A stretch of DNA of 23,726 nt, taken from the IMG/VR virus record IMGVR_UViG_3300018428_000185, positions 1 to 23,726 of that record. One strand, written 5' to 3'. Of this stretch, positions 13,253 through 20,893 are shown in pieces. Each line of letters opens with the position of its first letter. Within the stretch, counting starts at the first letter, position 1. The notes beneath the pieces are model-generated. The model was not told where the DNA came from and did not search any database. It worked only from the letters and a program-made list of their open reading frames with translations. A program made the position numbers and the translations under genes. Origin of the DNA: a virus.

Positions 13253-13809
13253 CTACGACCTCCCCACTGGATATCTGGATATGCCTCAGCGATGGCAGAC
13301 TTGGTGATTTTATATCTAGTCTGCAACTTCTTATCCTTAACCAAAACCATGATCTCGGCTTCCCTAGGATGAAGTCCTTCAAGCATCTGAATGAACATCG
13401 TCTCTCTACGGAGACTAGTAAGGGATGGGTTACCTCCTTGCAAATAATTGTAGAAGTTCTGCCATTCCTTACGGATAGAAGTTGCTCTCTTACGAACAAC
13501 TTCATCCATTTTAGACAGACCGTCAACCTTATTCAACTTCTCAATCGAAGCAGACAGGGATTCATTTTGTGCAGTCTGCTCCTCTGCACGAGAGTAAGGT
13601 ACATCACCCTCAGGAAGAGCAGACACAGCAGTGTCATCAAAATTCCAAATCAGAAGTGCGATCAGACCTTCAGTCCTATATTTTTGCAACACCTCCGCCT
13701 TCTTGGCAACTGTCCTCTGTCCATGAACCAGATCGAGGATCTCATGCATGAAGGGATTGGGTTGCAATTCAGGAATAGGTTTAGTCGTCTTCTTCTTCGT
13801 AGTCGTCAT
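13249..13809 (-). CDS. Conserved cyanophage protein (186 aa)
   Basis: The product opens MTTTKKKTTKPIPELQPNPF and continues EILDLVHGQRTVAKKAEVLQ, mostly helical, with a C-terminal REAEIMVLVKDKKLQTRYKI. I recall a protein of this type in most T4-like cyanophages (perhaps DUF6433, not certain). The start is ambiguous: ATG at 13809 or 13815, or TTG at 13821, none with a ribosome site. All overlap the upstream membrane-protein gene by about 30-40 bases. Function unknown. Confidence 0.75.
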   Translation of the reverse strand: MTTTKKKTTKPIPELQPNPFMHEILDLVHGQRTVAKKAEVLQKYRTEGLIALLIWNFDDTAVSALPEGDVPYSRAEEQTAQNESLSASIEKLNKVDGLSKMDEVVRKRATSIRKEWQNFYNYLQGGNPSLTSLRRETMFIQMLEGLHPREAEIMVLVKDKKLQTRYKITKSAIAEAYPDIQWGGRS

Positions 13810-13999
13810 AGCCATTTTCAAATCGTACTGCTAAAATTTCATCGGGAAGAATGTTCCCATTTTCGTCAAACATTTCGGGATGTGTATAGACTGGTGAGGA
13901 CATTAGTACATGTTCCTTCGCCATCCAACCAACCACTCCGCCCACAATGAGCATCATTATGGAAAATAATGCGGAGAATGTAAGTGTAATTGCTAACAT
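13781..13999 (-). CDS. Conserved small membrane protein (72 aa)
   Basis: The product opens MLAITLTFSALFSIMMLIVG with one N-terminal transmembrane helix (residues about 3-25), then a soluble part (SSPVYTHPEMFDENGNILPD) ending in an acidic run (DDYEEEDD). The ATG at 13999 is chosen because GGGAG stands 8 bases before it; a longer frame to 14038 lacks this. The form is conserved in cyanophages as I remember them, role unknown. Confidence 0.75.
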   Translation of the reverse strand: MLAITLTFSALFSIMMLIVGGVVGWMAKEHVLMSSPVYTHPEMFDENGNILPDEILAVRFENGYDDYEEEDD

Positions 14000-14015
14000 C
14001 GGACTGCTCCCGAGA

Positions 14016-14234
14016 TTACCTCTTTTTAATAATACCAAGTTTTATTTCAAAATGGAAGTGTATCTCTCGCTTTAGGAGAGAGATCACCTTCCCAAACATT
14101 ATGCCGAATGTTTTAGGTTTTGGTTCCTCCCTCCTGCTGCGGTGTCGCAACATTAACTCGAATCCCCTATTGATATCAGGAGAATCTTCTGCTTTATTTA
14201 GTTGACTTCTTTCGTCTTCCTGGTTTCTTGTCAT
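14016..14234 (-). CDS. Conserved small basic protein (72 aa)
   Basis: The product opens MTRNQEDERSQLNKAEDSPD and ends in a conserved-looking basic segment (RHRSRREEPKPKTFGIMFGK and ISLLKREIHFHFEIKLGIIK). The ATG at 14234 has GGAG 8 bases upstream, which favours it over 14258. The 5' end overlaps the 125-residue gene by 41 bases. Function unknown. Confidence 0.65.
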   Translation of the reverse strand: MTRNQEDERSQLNKAEDSPDINRGFELMLRHRSRREEPKPKTFGIMFGKVISLLKREIHFHFEIKLGIIKKR

Positions 14235-14571
14235 TACTGTATCTCCAGGCATCTTCAAGAATACCGTAGAGATATTCCTTTATTTTTCTTGCTTGTGGTT
14301 TTGGAATGTGACCATATCCCTCTCGCAATTGCTTGTGAGTATCGTCTTGACCACCCAGAAGATACTCTTCTAGATCCAAAATCAACAAGTTGATCTCTGC
14401 TGCCGTCTTGCTTTCGATAAACTCGTCAGCATGTCGGCGCTTAGCATTACAAATTTTTAGATAGTCGTACATTTTAAGTACGAATTTACCTTCAAAGGCA
14501 TAGTCAATTGCTTTCTCAACATCATAGTAGAGTGCAAAGTCAATGTCCTCTTCCATTAGTGCAGACACCAT
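14194..14571 (-). CDS. Conserved cyanophage protein (125 aa)
   Basis: The product opens MVSALMEEDIDFALYYDVEK, continues as a helical protein (AEINLLILDLEEYLLGG) and ends in a basic tail (SNDKKPGRRKKSTK). The ATG at 14571 begins 15 bases after the carbamoyltransferase stop; an ATG at 14556 is possible. No good ribosome site is seen. I assign no function. Confidence 0.7.
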   Translation of the reverse strand: MVSALMEEDIDFALYYDVEKAIDYAFEGKFVLKMYDYLKICNAKRRHADEFIESKTAAEINLLILDLEEYLLGGQDDTHKQLREGYGHIPKPQARKIKEYLYGILEDAWRYSNDKKPGRRKKSTK

Positions 14572-14585
14572 TTTAAAATTATATA

Positions 14586-16214
14586 TCAAAAAGTGGATTT
14601 AAACAACTGTTTGGTCTCGTAAAACCAAAGATAATCTAAAGTAGATTCGTTCAAAGTTTTGAGTGCTTCATCTGCCGTATCAACCAGAGGTTGACCAGCA
14701 AGATTAAAACTGGTGTTCAATAGAATACCATGACCTGTCACCTTTTTATACTCCTTAAGGATATCATACATGTGACCAGATGCAACTGTCTGAACTCTAC
14801 ATGTTCCATCCACATGAGTTACACCAGGAATTATATCAGACTTCACAGGGAACGAAACCGTCATGAATCTACTGGGACATGCATTCTCAAAGTATAGGTG
14901 AGCATCCTCTTCCAAAACCATAGCAGCAAATGGTCTATACCATTCTCTCTTCTTTATTGTATTCACAATCTCTCTGGCATCTGGATTCAATGCATTGAAC
15001 AGTATGGATCGATTACCTAATGCCCTCTCACCCGCCTCTGCCTGCCCGTAGAAGACCGCTACAGACTTGTTTTGGCATAGTAGATCCACCACATGTTTAG
15101 TATCTGCCATAACACCCCTATATGCAGACACATCCTGAGCAACTCCATGATAAGAAGTAGTCTCCATCGGCTGTATTGTAAAATCTTTTGTTAGTGTTCT
15201 GTACATATACATGGCAGCACCAATTGAGATGCCTCCATCATTACAAAGAGGTTCAAAAAAGAATTCAACATCTGGAAATTCTTGCATCAGATGATAGTTA
15301 GTAACTATGTTCATGGCATATCCACCACTTAAGCAAACTCTTTTTATTCCTGTTGCTTCTACATGCGTCCTAACAATGTCAATGGTCATCTCCATACACT
15401 GCTTTTGAACTTCGTAGCAATAATCAGCATACTTTTGATAGTTATCTTTCGTAATGTCAAGATAATATCTCTCCCTCATATTTTTTAAAACATGTAAGAA
15501 TTGATCATTGTCTTTGAAGTATTCTTCTATATTATTGAGAGTATCAAATCCCTTCAAATCCATTCCTGGAATAGGTCTTCCATATGAAGATAGTCCCATT
15601 GCCTTACCGCAATCTTGAAGAGTTTGTCCCATTGCCAGAGCAGCAGTGTTGTATATGTTACCAATGTTACCCCACCCAGAAGATACATCACGGATTTGAT
15701 ATAAGCATCCATTAGAAGTCTTTTTTATTTCCCTACTCTCAAAATCACCATCAGACCAATATCCTTTATATAACTTTTTAAAAAAATATGGATATCTTGC
15801 ATGATAAACAGACTCACACTCTAATGTATTATGATGTTTGGTACTAAAAAAAGCACCCGCTGCATCAATAACAACAACTAATGATTCTTCAAAACCACTA
15901 TCGTAGAATGCATTGGACGCATGAAATAAATGATGTTCATTTACAGGAGCAAAGAACTTCACTTGAGGTGAAAAAGATCTCAGAATATCACGCAACTTAT
16001 TTTGCTCACTCTCTTCTAGAGTAGTAATTAGCATGATGTAATCAACATCACTAAGAAGATTAGCATCAATCAGGGTTTGAAGTATTCCATAATAACCACT
16101 AGCATGTTTTACTCCTGTGTATCTCTCTTCTTTTAAATACCTCTCAACCTTCCCATCAACAACAAAGGTTGCAGAAGAGTCATGACCACCACCGAATATG
16201 CTTAGAACTCGCAT
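14586..16214 (-). CDS. O-carbamoyltransferase, full length (NodU/TobZ family)
   Basis: At 542 residues both domains are present. The Kae1-like N-terminal domain has FGGGHDSSATFV, the metal-site HHLFHASNAFY, CGKAMGLSSYG and CLSGGYAMNIVTN. The YrdC-like C-terminal domain has QAEAGERALGNRSI, THVDGTCRVQTV and LLNTSFNLAGQPLVDT. In TobZ and NodU this enzyme forms carbamoyladenylate from carbamoyl phosphate and ATP and transfers the carbamoyl group to a sugar or antibiotic hydroxyl. The acceptor here is unknown; nearby heptose genes make a glycan plausible. The gene is divergent from the bilin reductase with only 28 bases between, so its promoter probably lies within that gene or upstream control is shared. 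Confidence 0.93.
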   Translation of the reverse strand: MRVLSIFGGGHDSSATFVVDGKVERYLKEERYTGVKHASGYYGILQTLIDANLLSDVDYIMLITTLEESEQNKLRDILRSFSPQVKFFAPVNEHHLFHASNAFYDSGFEESLVVVIDAAGAFFSTKHHNTLECESVYHARYPYFFKKLYKGYWSDGDFESREIKKTSNGCLYQIRDVSSGWGNIGNIYNTAALAMGQTLQDCGKAMGLSSYGRPIPGMDLKGFDTLNNIEEYFKDNDQFLHVLKNMRERYYLDITKDNYQKYADYCYEVQKQCMEMTIDIVRTHVEATGIKRVCLSGGYAMNIVTNYHLMQEFPDVEFFFEPLCNDGGISIGAAMYMYRTLTKDFTIQPMETTSYHGVAQDVSAYRGVMADTKHVVDLLCQNKSVAVFYGQAEAGERALGNRSILFNALNPDAREIVNTIKKREWYRPFAAMVLEEDAHLYFENACPSRFMTVSFPVKSDIIPGVTHVDGTCRVQTVASGHMYDILKEYKKVTGHGILLNTSFNLAGQPLVDTADEALKTLNESTLDYLWFYETKQLFKSTF

Positions 16215-16222
16215 AATAAATA
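16215..16222 (+). promoter_or_regulatory. Possible T4-type late promoter before the bilin reductase
   Basis: AATAAATA matches the T4 late consensus TATAAATA at 7 of 8 positions and ends 20 bases before the bilin reductase ATG. The region is very AT-rich, so chance is possible. Confidence 0.3.
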
Positions 16223-16242
16223 TCTATTATTGAATCTTTGTA

Positions 16243-16890
16243 ATGGAAGTTAGGAATAAGTTATTTGAATTATATCAGAACCTAACTCCAGTTGCTCTCC
16301 CTAATTGGTTGAGTCCTGTTATAGAAGACAAGAACTCCTGTATAAAATCTTATGTGTGGAGAACAGAGACTCTACGCAGAGTAAGACTTTGCGAACTCCA
16401 TATTCGTGGCAAGTTCATTGCAGAATCTCTTGTTATATATCCAGACTTCCAATACAATGCTCCCGTCTTTGGGACAGAGTACGTAAAATGTGGTAACGTA
16501 AAATATTTTGGTACGATTGACTTCCATCCACTAGAAGGAAGCAAAGAATATTCAGACAAATATATTCAAAAGTATCTTGGAGATCAAGAGGATAGAGTAA
16601 AAGATAAGTCAAAAATCTATGATCTAGATACATACTTCTCCAAAAAACTCTGGATCAAAACTGATCGTCAGGATTTTTATGGTGAGTACATTGATAAGTT
16701 AGATCTATATCTTAGAAGATATCAAGAATGCACAAAAAAATGTGAGCGGTCTCCCGCCCACATCTTTCAAAAGGGTTATGATCATCATCTTTCATATACA
16801 GATCCTGCATATGGTATCATAAAATCATACTATACAAAGCAATTTGCTAGACAGTATATTGATGGTTTTTTATTTGACCTTGCTCAGTGA
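16243..16890 (+). CDS. Ferredoxin-dependent bilin reductase (HY2 family, PebA-like)
   Basis: The 215-residue protein follows the HY2 family: SYVWRTETLRRVRLCEL (like SWLWxxxxxRRWRVTRL of PebA), VIYPDFQYNAPVFGTEYV, YFGTIDFHPL, LDTYFSKKLW, and the closing SYTDPAYGIIKSYY...RQYIDGFLFDL. These enzymes reduce biliverdin or dihydrobiliverdin with host ferredoxin to make phycobilins, and cyanophages carry several forms (PebS, PcyA, PcyX). The later conserved Asp is present (Asp187). The earlier one, in GxDL of PcyA/PebA/PebS, is Glu79 here (FGTEYV). The PebA-like features make biliverdin to dihydrobiliverdin the first guess, but specificity is not settled. It is one of only two plus-strand genes in the right half. 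Confidence 0.85.
   Translation: MEVRNKLFELYQNLTPVALPNWLSPVIEDKNSCIKSYVWRTETLRRVRLCELHIRGKFIAESLVIYPDFQYNAPVFGTEYVKCGNVKYFGTIDFHPLEGSKEYSDKYIQKYLGDQEDRVKDKSKIYDLDTYFSKKLWIKTDRQDFYGEYIDKLDLYLRRYQECTKKCERSPAHIFQKGYDHHLSYTDPAYGIIKSYYTKQFARQYIDGFLFDLAQ
16734..16763 (-). terminator. Intrinsic terminator antisense within the bilin reductase gene
   Basis: Minus-strand RNA forms a 10-bp stem (ATGTGGGCGG with CCGCTCACAT, one G-U pair) closed by a GAGA tetraloop and followed by a run of T. It lies about 120 bases beyond the glutaredoxin stop and would end transcription coming from the fibre and glutaredoxin genes. Confidence 0.75.
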
Positions 16891-17186
16891 CCAGGAAGGT
16901 ATCGAGCTACCTTCAACCATTCAACAGTATCCCTAGCACCCCCAATAAGTTCCTCATTAATCTCAACCCTAGGGAAGGTCGAGTCCATACCAAATTTTTT
17001 ATAAAACTCAGCCTTGGTAAAATCTTCACCAAGTGTAAGTTTAGTGTACTCTAAATTCAGTTCCTTTAAAAGTCTATCCACATACATGCAGTAAGAGCAG
17101 TTCTCTTTAGAGAATACAATAATCTCCTCAGTCTGCTCTACTTCATGACTTTTATGGACACCATCGTCCTCAAATTTTTTAGGCAT
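16884..17186 (-). CDS. grx: Glutaredoxin
   Basis: The active site is CSYC at residues 30-33 (FSKENCSYCMYVDRLL), followed by LGEDFTKAEFYKKFG, the cis-proline STFPRVEI and IGGARDTVEWL, a complete dithiol glutaredoxin. A 20-residue charged extension precedes the fold. It probably reduces ribonucleotide reductase or other disulfides, as in T4. It follows the fibre-like gene by 10 bases and its stop overlaps the convergent bilin reductase stop by 7 bases. Its expression likely depends on the fibre-gene promoter. Confidence 0.92.
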   Translation of the reverse strand: MPKKFEDDGVHKSHEVEQTEEIIVFSKENCSYCMYVDRLLKELNLEYTKLTLGEDFTKAEFYKKFGMDSTFPRVEINEELIGGARDTVEWLKVARYLPGH

Positions 17187-17196
17187 AGTTCTAATA

Positions 17197-18783
17197 TTAG
17201 ATAGTGAAGATTACCCAACCCTGAGTAGAGTCGGAATATATTAACTCGAATGATGCGCCTTGAGTGGAAACTACCATATCCGCAGCATCACCCATTATTG
17301 TACTACCATTCCTACCAACTGTCAAATTATTAGCGGCAAATGAATTTCTGACATCAGAAATCCTAATTCTATCTCCCTGTTGTGGAGACGCTGGCAGAGT
17401 AAGAGTCCATGTACCACCAGAAGTATCTGCCCAGACAGTTGTCCACGCATCAATTGTGGTGTTATTACTTAGACTTATATATGTAGTATCTACACCTTGA
17501 ATAGGAATCCATCTAGTAAGTGAAGAGTTCCATACTTCAAGGTTACCTGTAGAATCATTTCCTCTAAGTTGAGGAGTAGTAACTGTACCAACACCAATCT
17601 GACCCTTAACAATCAGATCACCATTCGCTGCAACATTACCACCTGCCAATACTGCAGTAGTTGCAGCACCAATTACAACCTGAGTTTGAGTGGCTCCAGC
17701 GCCCACACGACCAATAGTTGCAATGCCACTAGTACCATTACTGGTATCAATGTTATTAGCAATAATCGTATCCGCACAATAAACATATCTCCACTTCTTA
17801 GAGTCTTGACCTAAGTCAAATGTATTAGTTGTGCCAGGAGTGACGTTAGAGTTGACGTTAGCATCAAGAACAACTGCATTCTCAGTACCAACACCAGTGT
17901 TAACTGTACCACCCTGGAATGTTACTGTACCAACAAAGGTAGCAACACCAGCAACATTAGCATTACCTTGTACCGTCAGATTAGCTGTAACATTGACTCC
18001 TGCAAGTTCGGTATTACCAATTACTTTAAGAGAATTGGATCCAGGACTTGTGATACCAATAGATACTGTACTCTTTGCATATACATTCTCAGATTGCATC
18101 GTGCCCGCAACACCGATGTCTCCAGAGAATGTAGTAAAGTTCTCATAGTATCCAGAGAGAACAAAGTTAACAAGATTCTGATCTTCAGAATCAGATTTAA
18201 TATAGATAACATCACCACCAGCGGCTCTAATGTCTGTTCTAGCGTGAGTAGTGTCTCTAGCAACAGTGTAGTTGTACTCAAGATAATCTGTTGATGTTGT
18301 TCCAAGACCAACTCTTACCTTAGTATCAAAGGATCCTCTATTGCAAACAAACAGATTACCCCTGAACTGCTTATAACTTGTAGGAATCGTAAAGAGCAAT
18401 GTGCTGCTCTTCATGGACTCAGATACACCCTGAGCAAGGAATCCACCTTCTTCTCTATTCTCAGTCTCTGCTGCAAGCAGTGTGAATGTTACATCAGTAT
18501 GATTAGCACGTACAACAACACTCTCACCATTACCAAAGTAAATACTATCAGTCTCGTAATATCCTCCCCTTGGAATTACTCTGTTAAATACAACGTAACC
18601 CTTTGTAGTGTCAAAGTCTGACACAGTTCCTGTAGAGAGACCAACCCGAATTTTAATTTCGGATGCACTACGATTAGTGATATATACCTTTCCTTCTACC
18701 AACTGACCAGTGGGTGCGGTATAAAGAACCTCGTTCGTATTCAGTGCAGTTGGCTTGATAGTTGCTAGAGATCCAAAAGCCAT
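17197..18783 (-). CDS. Fibre-like virion structural protein (528 aa)
   Basis: The protein opens MAFGSLATIKPTALNTNEVL. Its first ~215 residues are two related copies of a ~100-residue module (LYTAPTGQLVEGKVYITNRS and LFTIPTSYKQFRGNLFVCNR, each followed by VRVGL and a conserved strand pattern). A middle zone has repeats such as NLTVQGNANVAGVATFVGTV, typical of phage fibre beta-structure, and the C-terminus (QGDRIRISDVRNSFAANNLT, GWVIFTI) is a tip-like domain. The ATG at 18783 is preferred over the frame to 18990 because AGGA and a late-type promoter lie upstream and the extension is antisense to hldD. Role in virion attachment is inferred. Confidence 0.82.
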   Translation of the reverse strand: MAFGSLATIKPTALNTNEVLYTAPTGQLVEGKVYITNRSASEIKIRVGLSTGTVSDFDTTKGYVVFNRVIPRGGYYETDSIYFGNGESVVVRANHTDVTFTLLAAETENREEGGFLAQGVSESMKSSTLLFTIPTSYKQFRGNLFVCNRGSFDTKVRVGLGTTSTDYLEYNYTVARDTTHARTDIRAAGGDVIYIKSDSEDQNLVNFVLSGYYENFTTFSGDIGVAGTMQSENVYAKSTVSIGITSPGSNSLKVIGNTELAGVNVTANLTVQGNANVAGVATFVGTVTFQGGTVNTGVGTENAVVLDANVNSNVTPGTTNTFDLGQDSKKWRYVYCADTIIANNIDTSNGTSGIATIGRVGAGATQTQVVIGAATTAVLAGGNVAANGDLIVKGQIGVGTVTTPQLRGNDSTGNLEVWNSSLTRWIPIQGVDTTYISLSNNTTIDAWTTVWADTSGGTWTLTLPASPQQGDRIRISDVRNSFAANNLTVGRNGSTIMGDAADMVVSTQGASFELIYSDSTQGWVIFTI

Positions 18784-18803
18784 CGGATATATCCTGAAAA
18801 TTG

Positions 18804-18832
18804 TTGCAGTAATATTATTTATTTGATATAAT
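18804..18832 (+). promoter_or_regulatory. Sigma-70-type promoter for hldD
   Basis: TTGCAG (18804-18809) and a perfect TATAAT (18827-18832) are 17 bases apart, 15 bases before the hldD ATG. It overlaps the late-type promoter on the other strand. Confidence 0.55.
18816..18824 (-). promoter_or_regulatory. Possible T4-type late promoter for the fibre-like gene
   Basis: On the minus strand AAATAAATA matches the late consensus TATAAATA at 7 of 8, ending 32 bases before the fibre ATG. This suits a virion gene. Confidence 0.5.
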
Positions 18833-18847
18833 ATTGGACAAAAAGAT

Positions 18848-19654
18848 ATGATAATTCTAACTGGTGCCAAAGGATTCATTGGCAAGTGCTTTGCAGATAG
18901 ACTTGACGATGAAGTAATTCTTGTGGACCAAGAAGATGCTTGGAGACTTTTTACCGACTTTGATGATTGGGATAGGGTCAATCTAATCATACATCAAGGT
19001 GCAATCTCTTCTACAACAGAGAGGGATCTGCAGAAGTTGTGGCACTATAACGTAGCATTCTCGTGTGCCCTACTCAACAAAGCAATAGAATATCAGATTC
19101 CAATTAAGTATGCATCGTCTGCATCTGTGTATGGTAATCAGAGTATTCATCAAAAAGCAAAGACATATAATCCACTGAATCAATACGCAATCTCTAAGTT
19201 GCAAGTGGATTACACTGTCTTAGATAATATTGATAAGTTCTCCCTTGTCCAAGGGTTTAGATACTTCAACGTCTATGGAGATGGAGAGGATCATAAGGGC
19301 AATCAGGCAAGTCCCGTAAGTAAGTTTACAAAAGAGATTAGAGAGACTGGTGAACTCAATCTATTCCAGGGATCTGATAAGTTCCTAAGAGACTTTGTAT
19401 GTGTTGATGATGTTGTGAGTATTGTCATGAACAACACTGCAGGTAGTGGTATCTATGATATTGGTACTGGTTCACCAGTATCATTCCAGCACGTTGCAGA
19501 ATTAGTTGCAAAAAAAGAGGGCGGTAAAATCAATACCATCCCCTTCCCAGATCATTTAAAAGGCAAATACCAAACCTACACCTGTGCTGACATGAAGTGG
19601 GTTGGTAATTATAAATTCAAGAGTATTGAAGACTATCTTCAGTTACAAAGTTAA
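18848..19654 (+). CDS. hldD: ADP-heptose 6-epimerase (HldD-like)
   Basis: The short-chain dehydrogenase fold is shown by GAKGFIG (residues 6-12) for NAD(P), YAISK (Tyr113-x3-Lys117) for catalysis and RYFNVYGDGEDHKG. HQGAISSTTE, the HKG step and RDFVCVDDV are hallmarks of HldD, which turns ADP-D-glycero-D-manno-heptose into the L-glycero form. At 268 residues it is shorter than E. coli HldD (310). Heptose kinase and adenylyltransferase genes lie 1.2-2.4 kb downstream on the other strand. Its 3' end overlaps the convergent oxygenase gene by 38 bases. The opposite orientation to the rest of the sugar operon suggests a separate acquisition. Confidence 0.88.
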   Translation: MIILTGAKGFIGKCFADRLDDEVILVDQEDAWRLFTDFDDWDRVNLIIHQGAISSTTERDLQKLWHYNVAFSCALLNKAIEYQIPIKYASSASVYGNQSIHQKAKTYNPLNQYAISKLQVDYTVLDNIDKFSLVQGFRYFNVYGDGEDHKGNQASPVSKFTKEIRETGELNLFQGSDKFLRDFVCVDDVVSIVMNNTAGSGIYDIGTGSPVSFQHVAELVAKKEGGKINTIPFPDHLKGKYQTYTCADMKWVGNYKFKSIEDYLQLQS

Positions 19655-20210
19655 CGAACGCAGTCGCGATATACTTTGAACCAGAGATTGGCATGTTACC
19701 TCCGTGAGGATACATATAGTTACACGGGAACATTAGAACCTTTCCCTTCTCTGGTTTTATTTTTTTATTGAAGGTCGGGAACTCAGTTTCTCCACCTTCT
19801 TTTACATCGTTTAGATATAAAATTATTGCAAATAATCTAGTTACTGTTCCTCCCGCATGTTGATCAACATGCGTTTTAAAAAATCCATTACCAGCATTGT
19901 AGACTCTTATAGAGTAATCCCTAAAACATATACACTGGTTAGGAGCTTCTTTGACTATACTAAGATAATTATCATAACAAATATTGCAAATCTTTGACAT
20001 CAACTGAGCAACAGGAGACTCAAAAGGAACTATTGATTGTGTTGCTACTTTATATTGAGTCTGTATCTCTTGATCATCACTATTATCACTTACCCTACCA
20101 TCTTGCTGTAAGTGTTCATTTTCTTCAAACCACTGAACCATAATCTCACACCACTCATTAGATATGAGATTTGGAAATTCTAATATCAGATCTTCAAATC
20201 TTTCAGTCAC
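19617..20210 (-). CDS. 2OG-Fe(II) oxygenase, prolyl 4-hydroxylase type
   Basis: The full facial site is visible: His114 and Asp116 (FFKTHVDQHAGG), His169 (MYPHGGNMP) and Lys179 for 2-oxoglutarate (SGSKYIATAFVNF), with FAIILYLNDVKEGGETEFP and KPEKGKVLMFP between. This is the classic P4H-like pattern, 197 residues. The start is GTG at 20210, overlapping the cupin gene by 8 bases. It is the last gene of the eight-gene overlapping operon. The substrate is unknown. Confidence 0.88.
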   Translation of the reverse strand: MTERFEDLILEFPNLISNEWCEIMVQWFEENEHLQQDGRVSDNSDDQEIQTQYKVATQSIVPFESPVAQLMSKICNICYDNYLSIVKEAPNQCICFRDYSIRVYNAGNGFFKTHVDQHAGGTVTRLFAIILYLNDVKEGGETEFPTFNKKIKPEKGKVLMFPCNYMYPHGGNMPISGSKYIATAFVNFVTEDSLQYS

Positions 20211-20556
20211 CTTTTATAACTCTATAACTATCAGAATCAAAGTGTTGGGTTGAGAATTCAAACAGTTCAGTATCGTTCAGTGCAACCATTTGATGTCTCA
20301 TCCCAACAGGAATATGAAACTTTTCTCCAGGTGTAAGGACAATTAAATCTGCCGTTGATAAATCATCCTCATATCCATAGTACAAAGAGATGAGACCACT
20401 CTGTAAGTAGAAGGTCTCATCTTTTATTTTGTGGTAATGCCATGAACATCTCTTACCCTTCTCAAGAAACAAGAGTTTACCACAATACATTTCATTATTA
20501 ACGATCCACTTCTCATATCCCCAACCCTTGGGAACATATTTAATTGAAGAAGTCAT
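20203..20556 (-). CDS. Cupin-domain protein
   Basis: A single cupin of 117 residues. KGWGYEKWIVNNEMYCGKLL is typical of sugar-isomerase-like cupins; motif 1 is SWHYHKIKDETFYL (two His, one Glu) and motif 2 is PGEKFHIPVGMRHQM. Such proteins in polysaccharide clusters act as sugar-phosphate isomerases, epimerases or sugar-binding proteins. Given its place after the heptose kinase and HAD genes, a sugar-related role is likely but not proven. It overlaps the HAD gene by 17 bases. Confidence 0.8.
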   Translation of the reverse strand: MTSSIKYVPKGWGYEKWIVNNEMYCGKLLFLEKGKRCSWHYHKIKDETFYLQSGLISLYYGYEDDLSTADLIVLTPGEKFHIPVGMRHQMVALNDTELFEFSTQHFDSDSYRVIKGD

Positions 20557-20893
20557 TAGAATTTACCGCCTTATCATCTATGTAGTAGTCTGCTGAAGGT
20601 TTACCCATGATAAGTTCATGATACTTACAATTCCAAATCCTTAGTTGAAGTTCTGTTAACTCTCTCCAACGAGCATTAGCTTGAGTTGCATCATCATGAT
20701 AAGTTCCCATACCTCTAGCAGTGAAGTATTTAATGTAGTGCCCCTCATCATACAACTTATTAATCTTCTCAATATTCTCCCTTATAGGAGTGCTTGCTTC
20801 ATACTTACAAGTCTTACATGTGCCATTCTTAGCAGCAATAACACCATCAATATCAATACAATACGTCTTCATTCCAGGCAGTAATGCTCTCAT
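20540..20893 (-). CDS. Small HAD-superfamily phosphatase
   Basis: HAD motifs are present: motif 1 YCIDIDGVIAA (DxDG), motif 2 YFTARG and motif 4 GKPSADYYIDDKAVNSNDFF. A CKTC pair follows motif 1. At 117 residues it is a minimal cap-less HAD phosphatase of the kind found in capsule and LPS clusters. Context makes it a candidate for the heptose bisphosphate phosphatase step (GmhB), but it lacks the obvious GmhB zinc motif. The ATG at 20893 overlaps the kinase stop as ATGA with AGGA upstream, so I prefer it to the ATG at 20872. Confidence 0.82.
   Translation of the reverse strand: MRALLPGMKTYCIDIDGVIAAKNGTCKTCKYEASTPIRENIEKINKLYDEGHYIKYFTARGMGTYHDDATQANARWRELTELQLRIWNCKYHELIMGKPSADYYIDDKAVNSNDFFN

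Noticed and set aside
13369-13950. A 193-codon plus-strand open frame
   Set aside because: It lies opposite two conserved minus-strand genes with good starts; composition is that of a shadow frame.
14064-14086. ATCTCTC/GAGAGAT inverted repeat with 9-base loop
   Set aside because: It is inside a coding region, has no T-tract or nearby promoter, and low-complexity CT/GA repeats form such pairs by chance.
17569-18294. Several plus-strand frames opposite the fibre-like gene
   Set aside because: The Ser/Thr/Asn-rich products mirror the repeat codons of the structural protein; none has a start signal.
18784-18990. A 69-residue extension of the fibre-like protein
   Set aside because: It is antisense to the start of hldD and has no conserved features; the ATG at 18783 has AGGA and a late-type promoter upstream.
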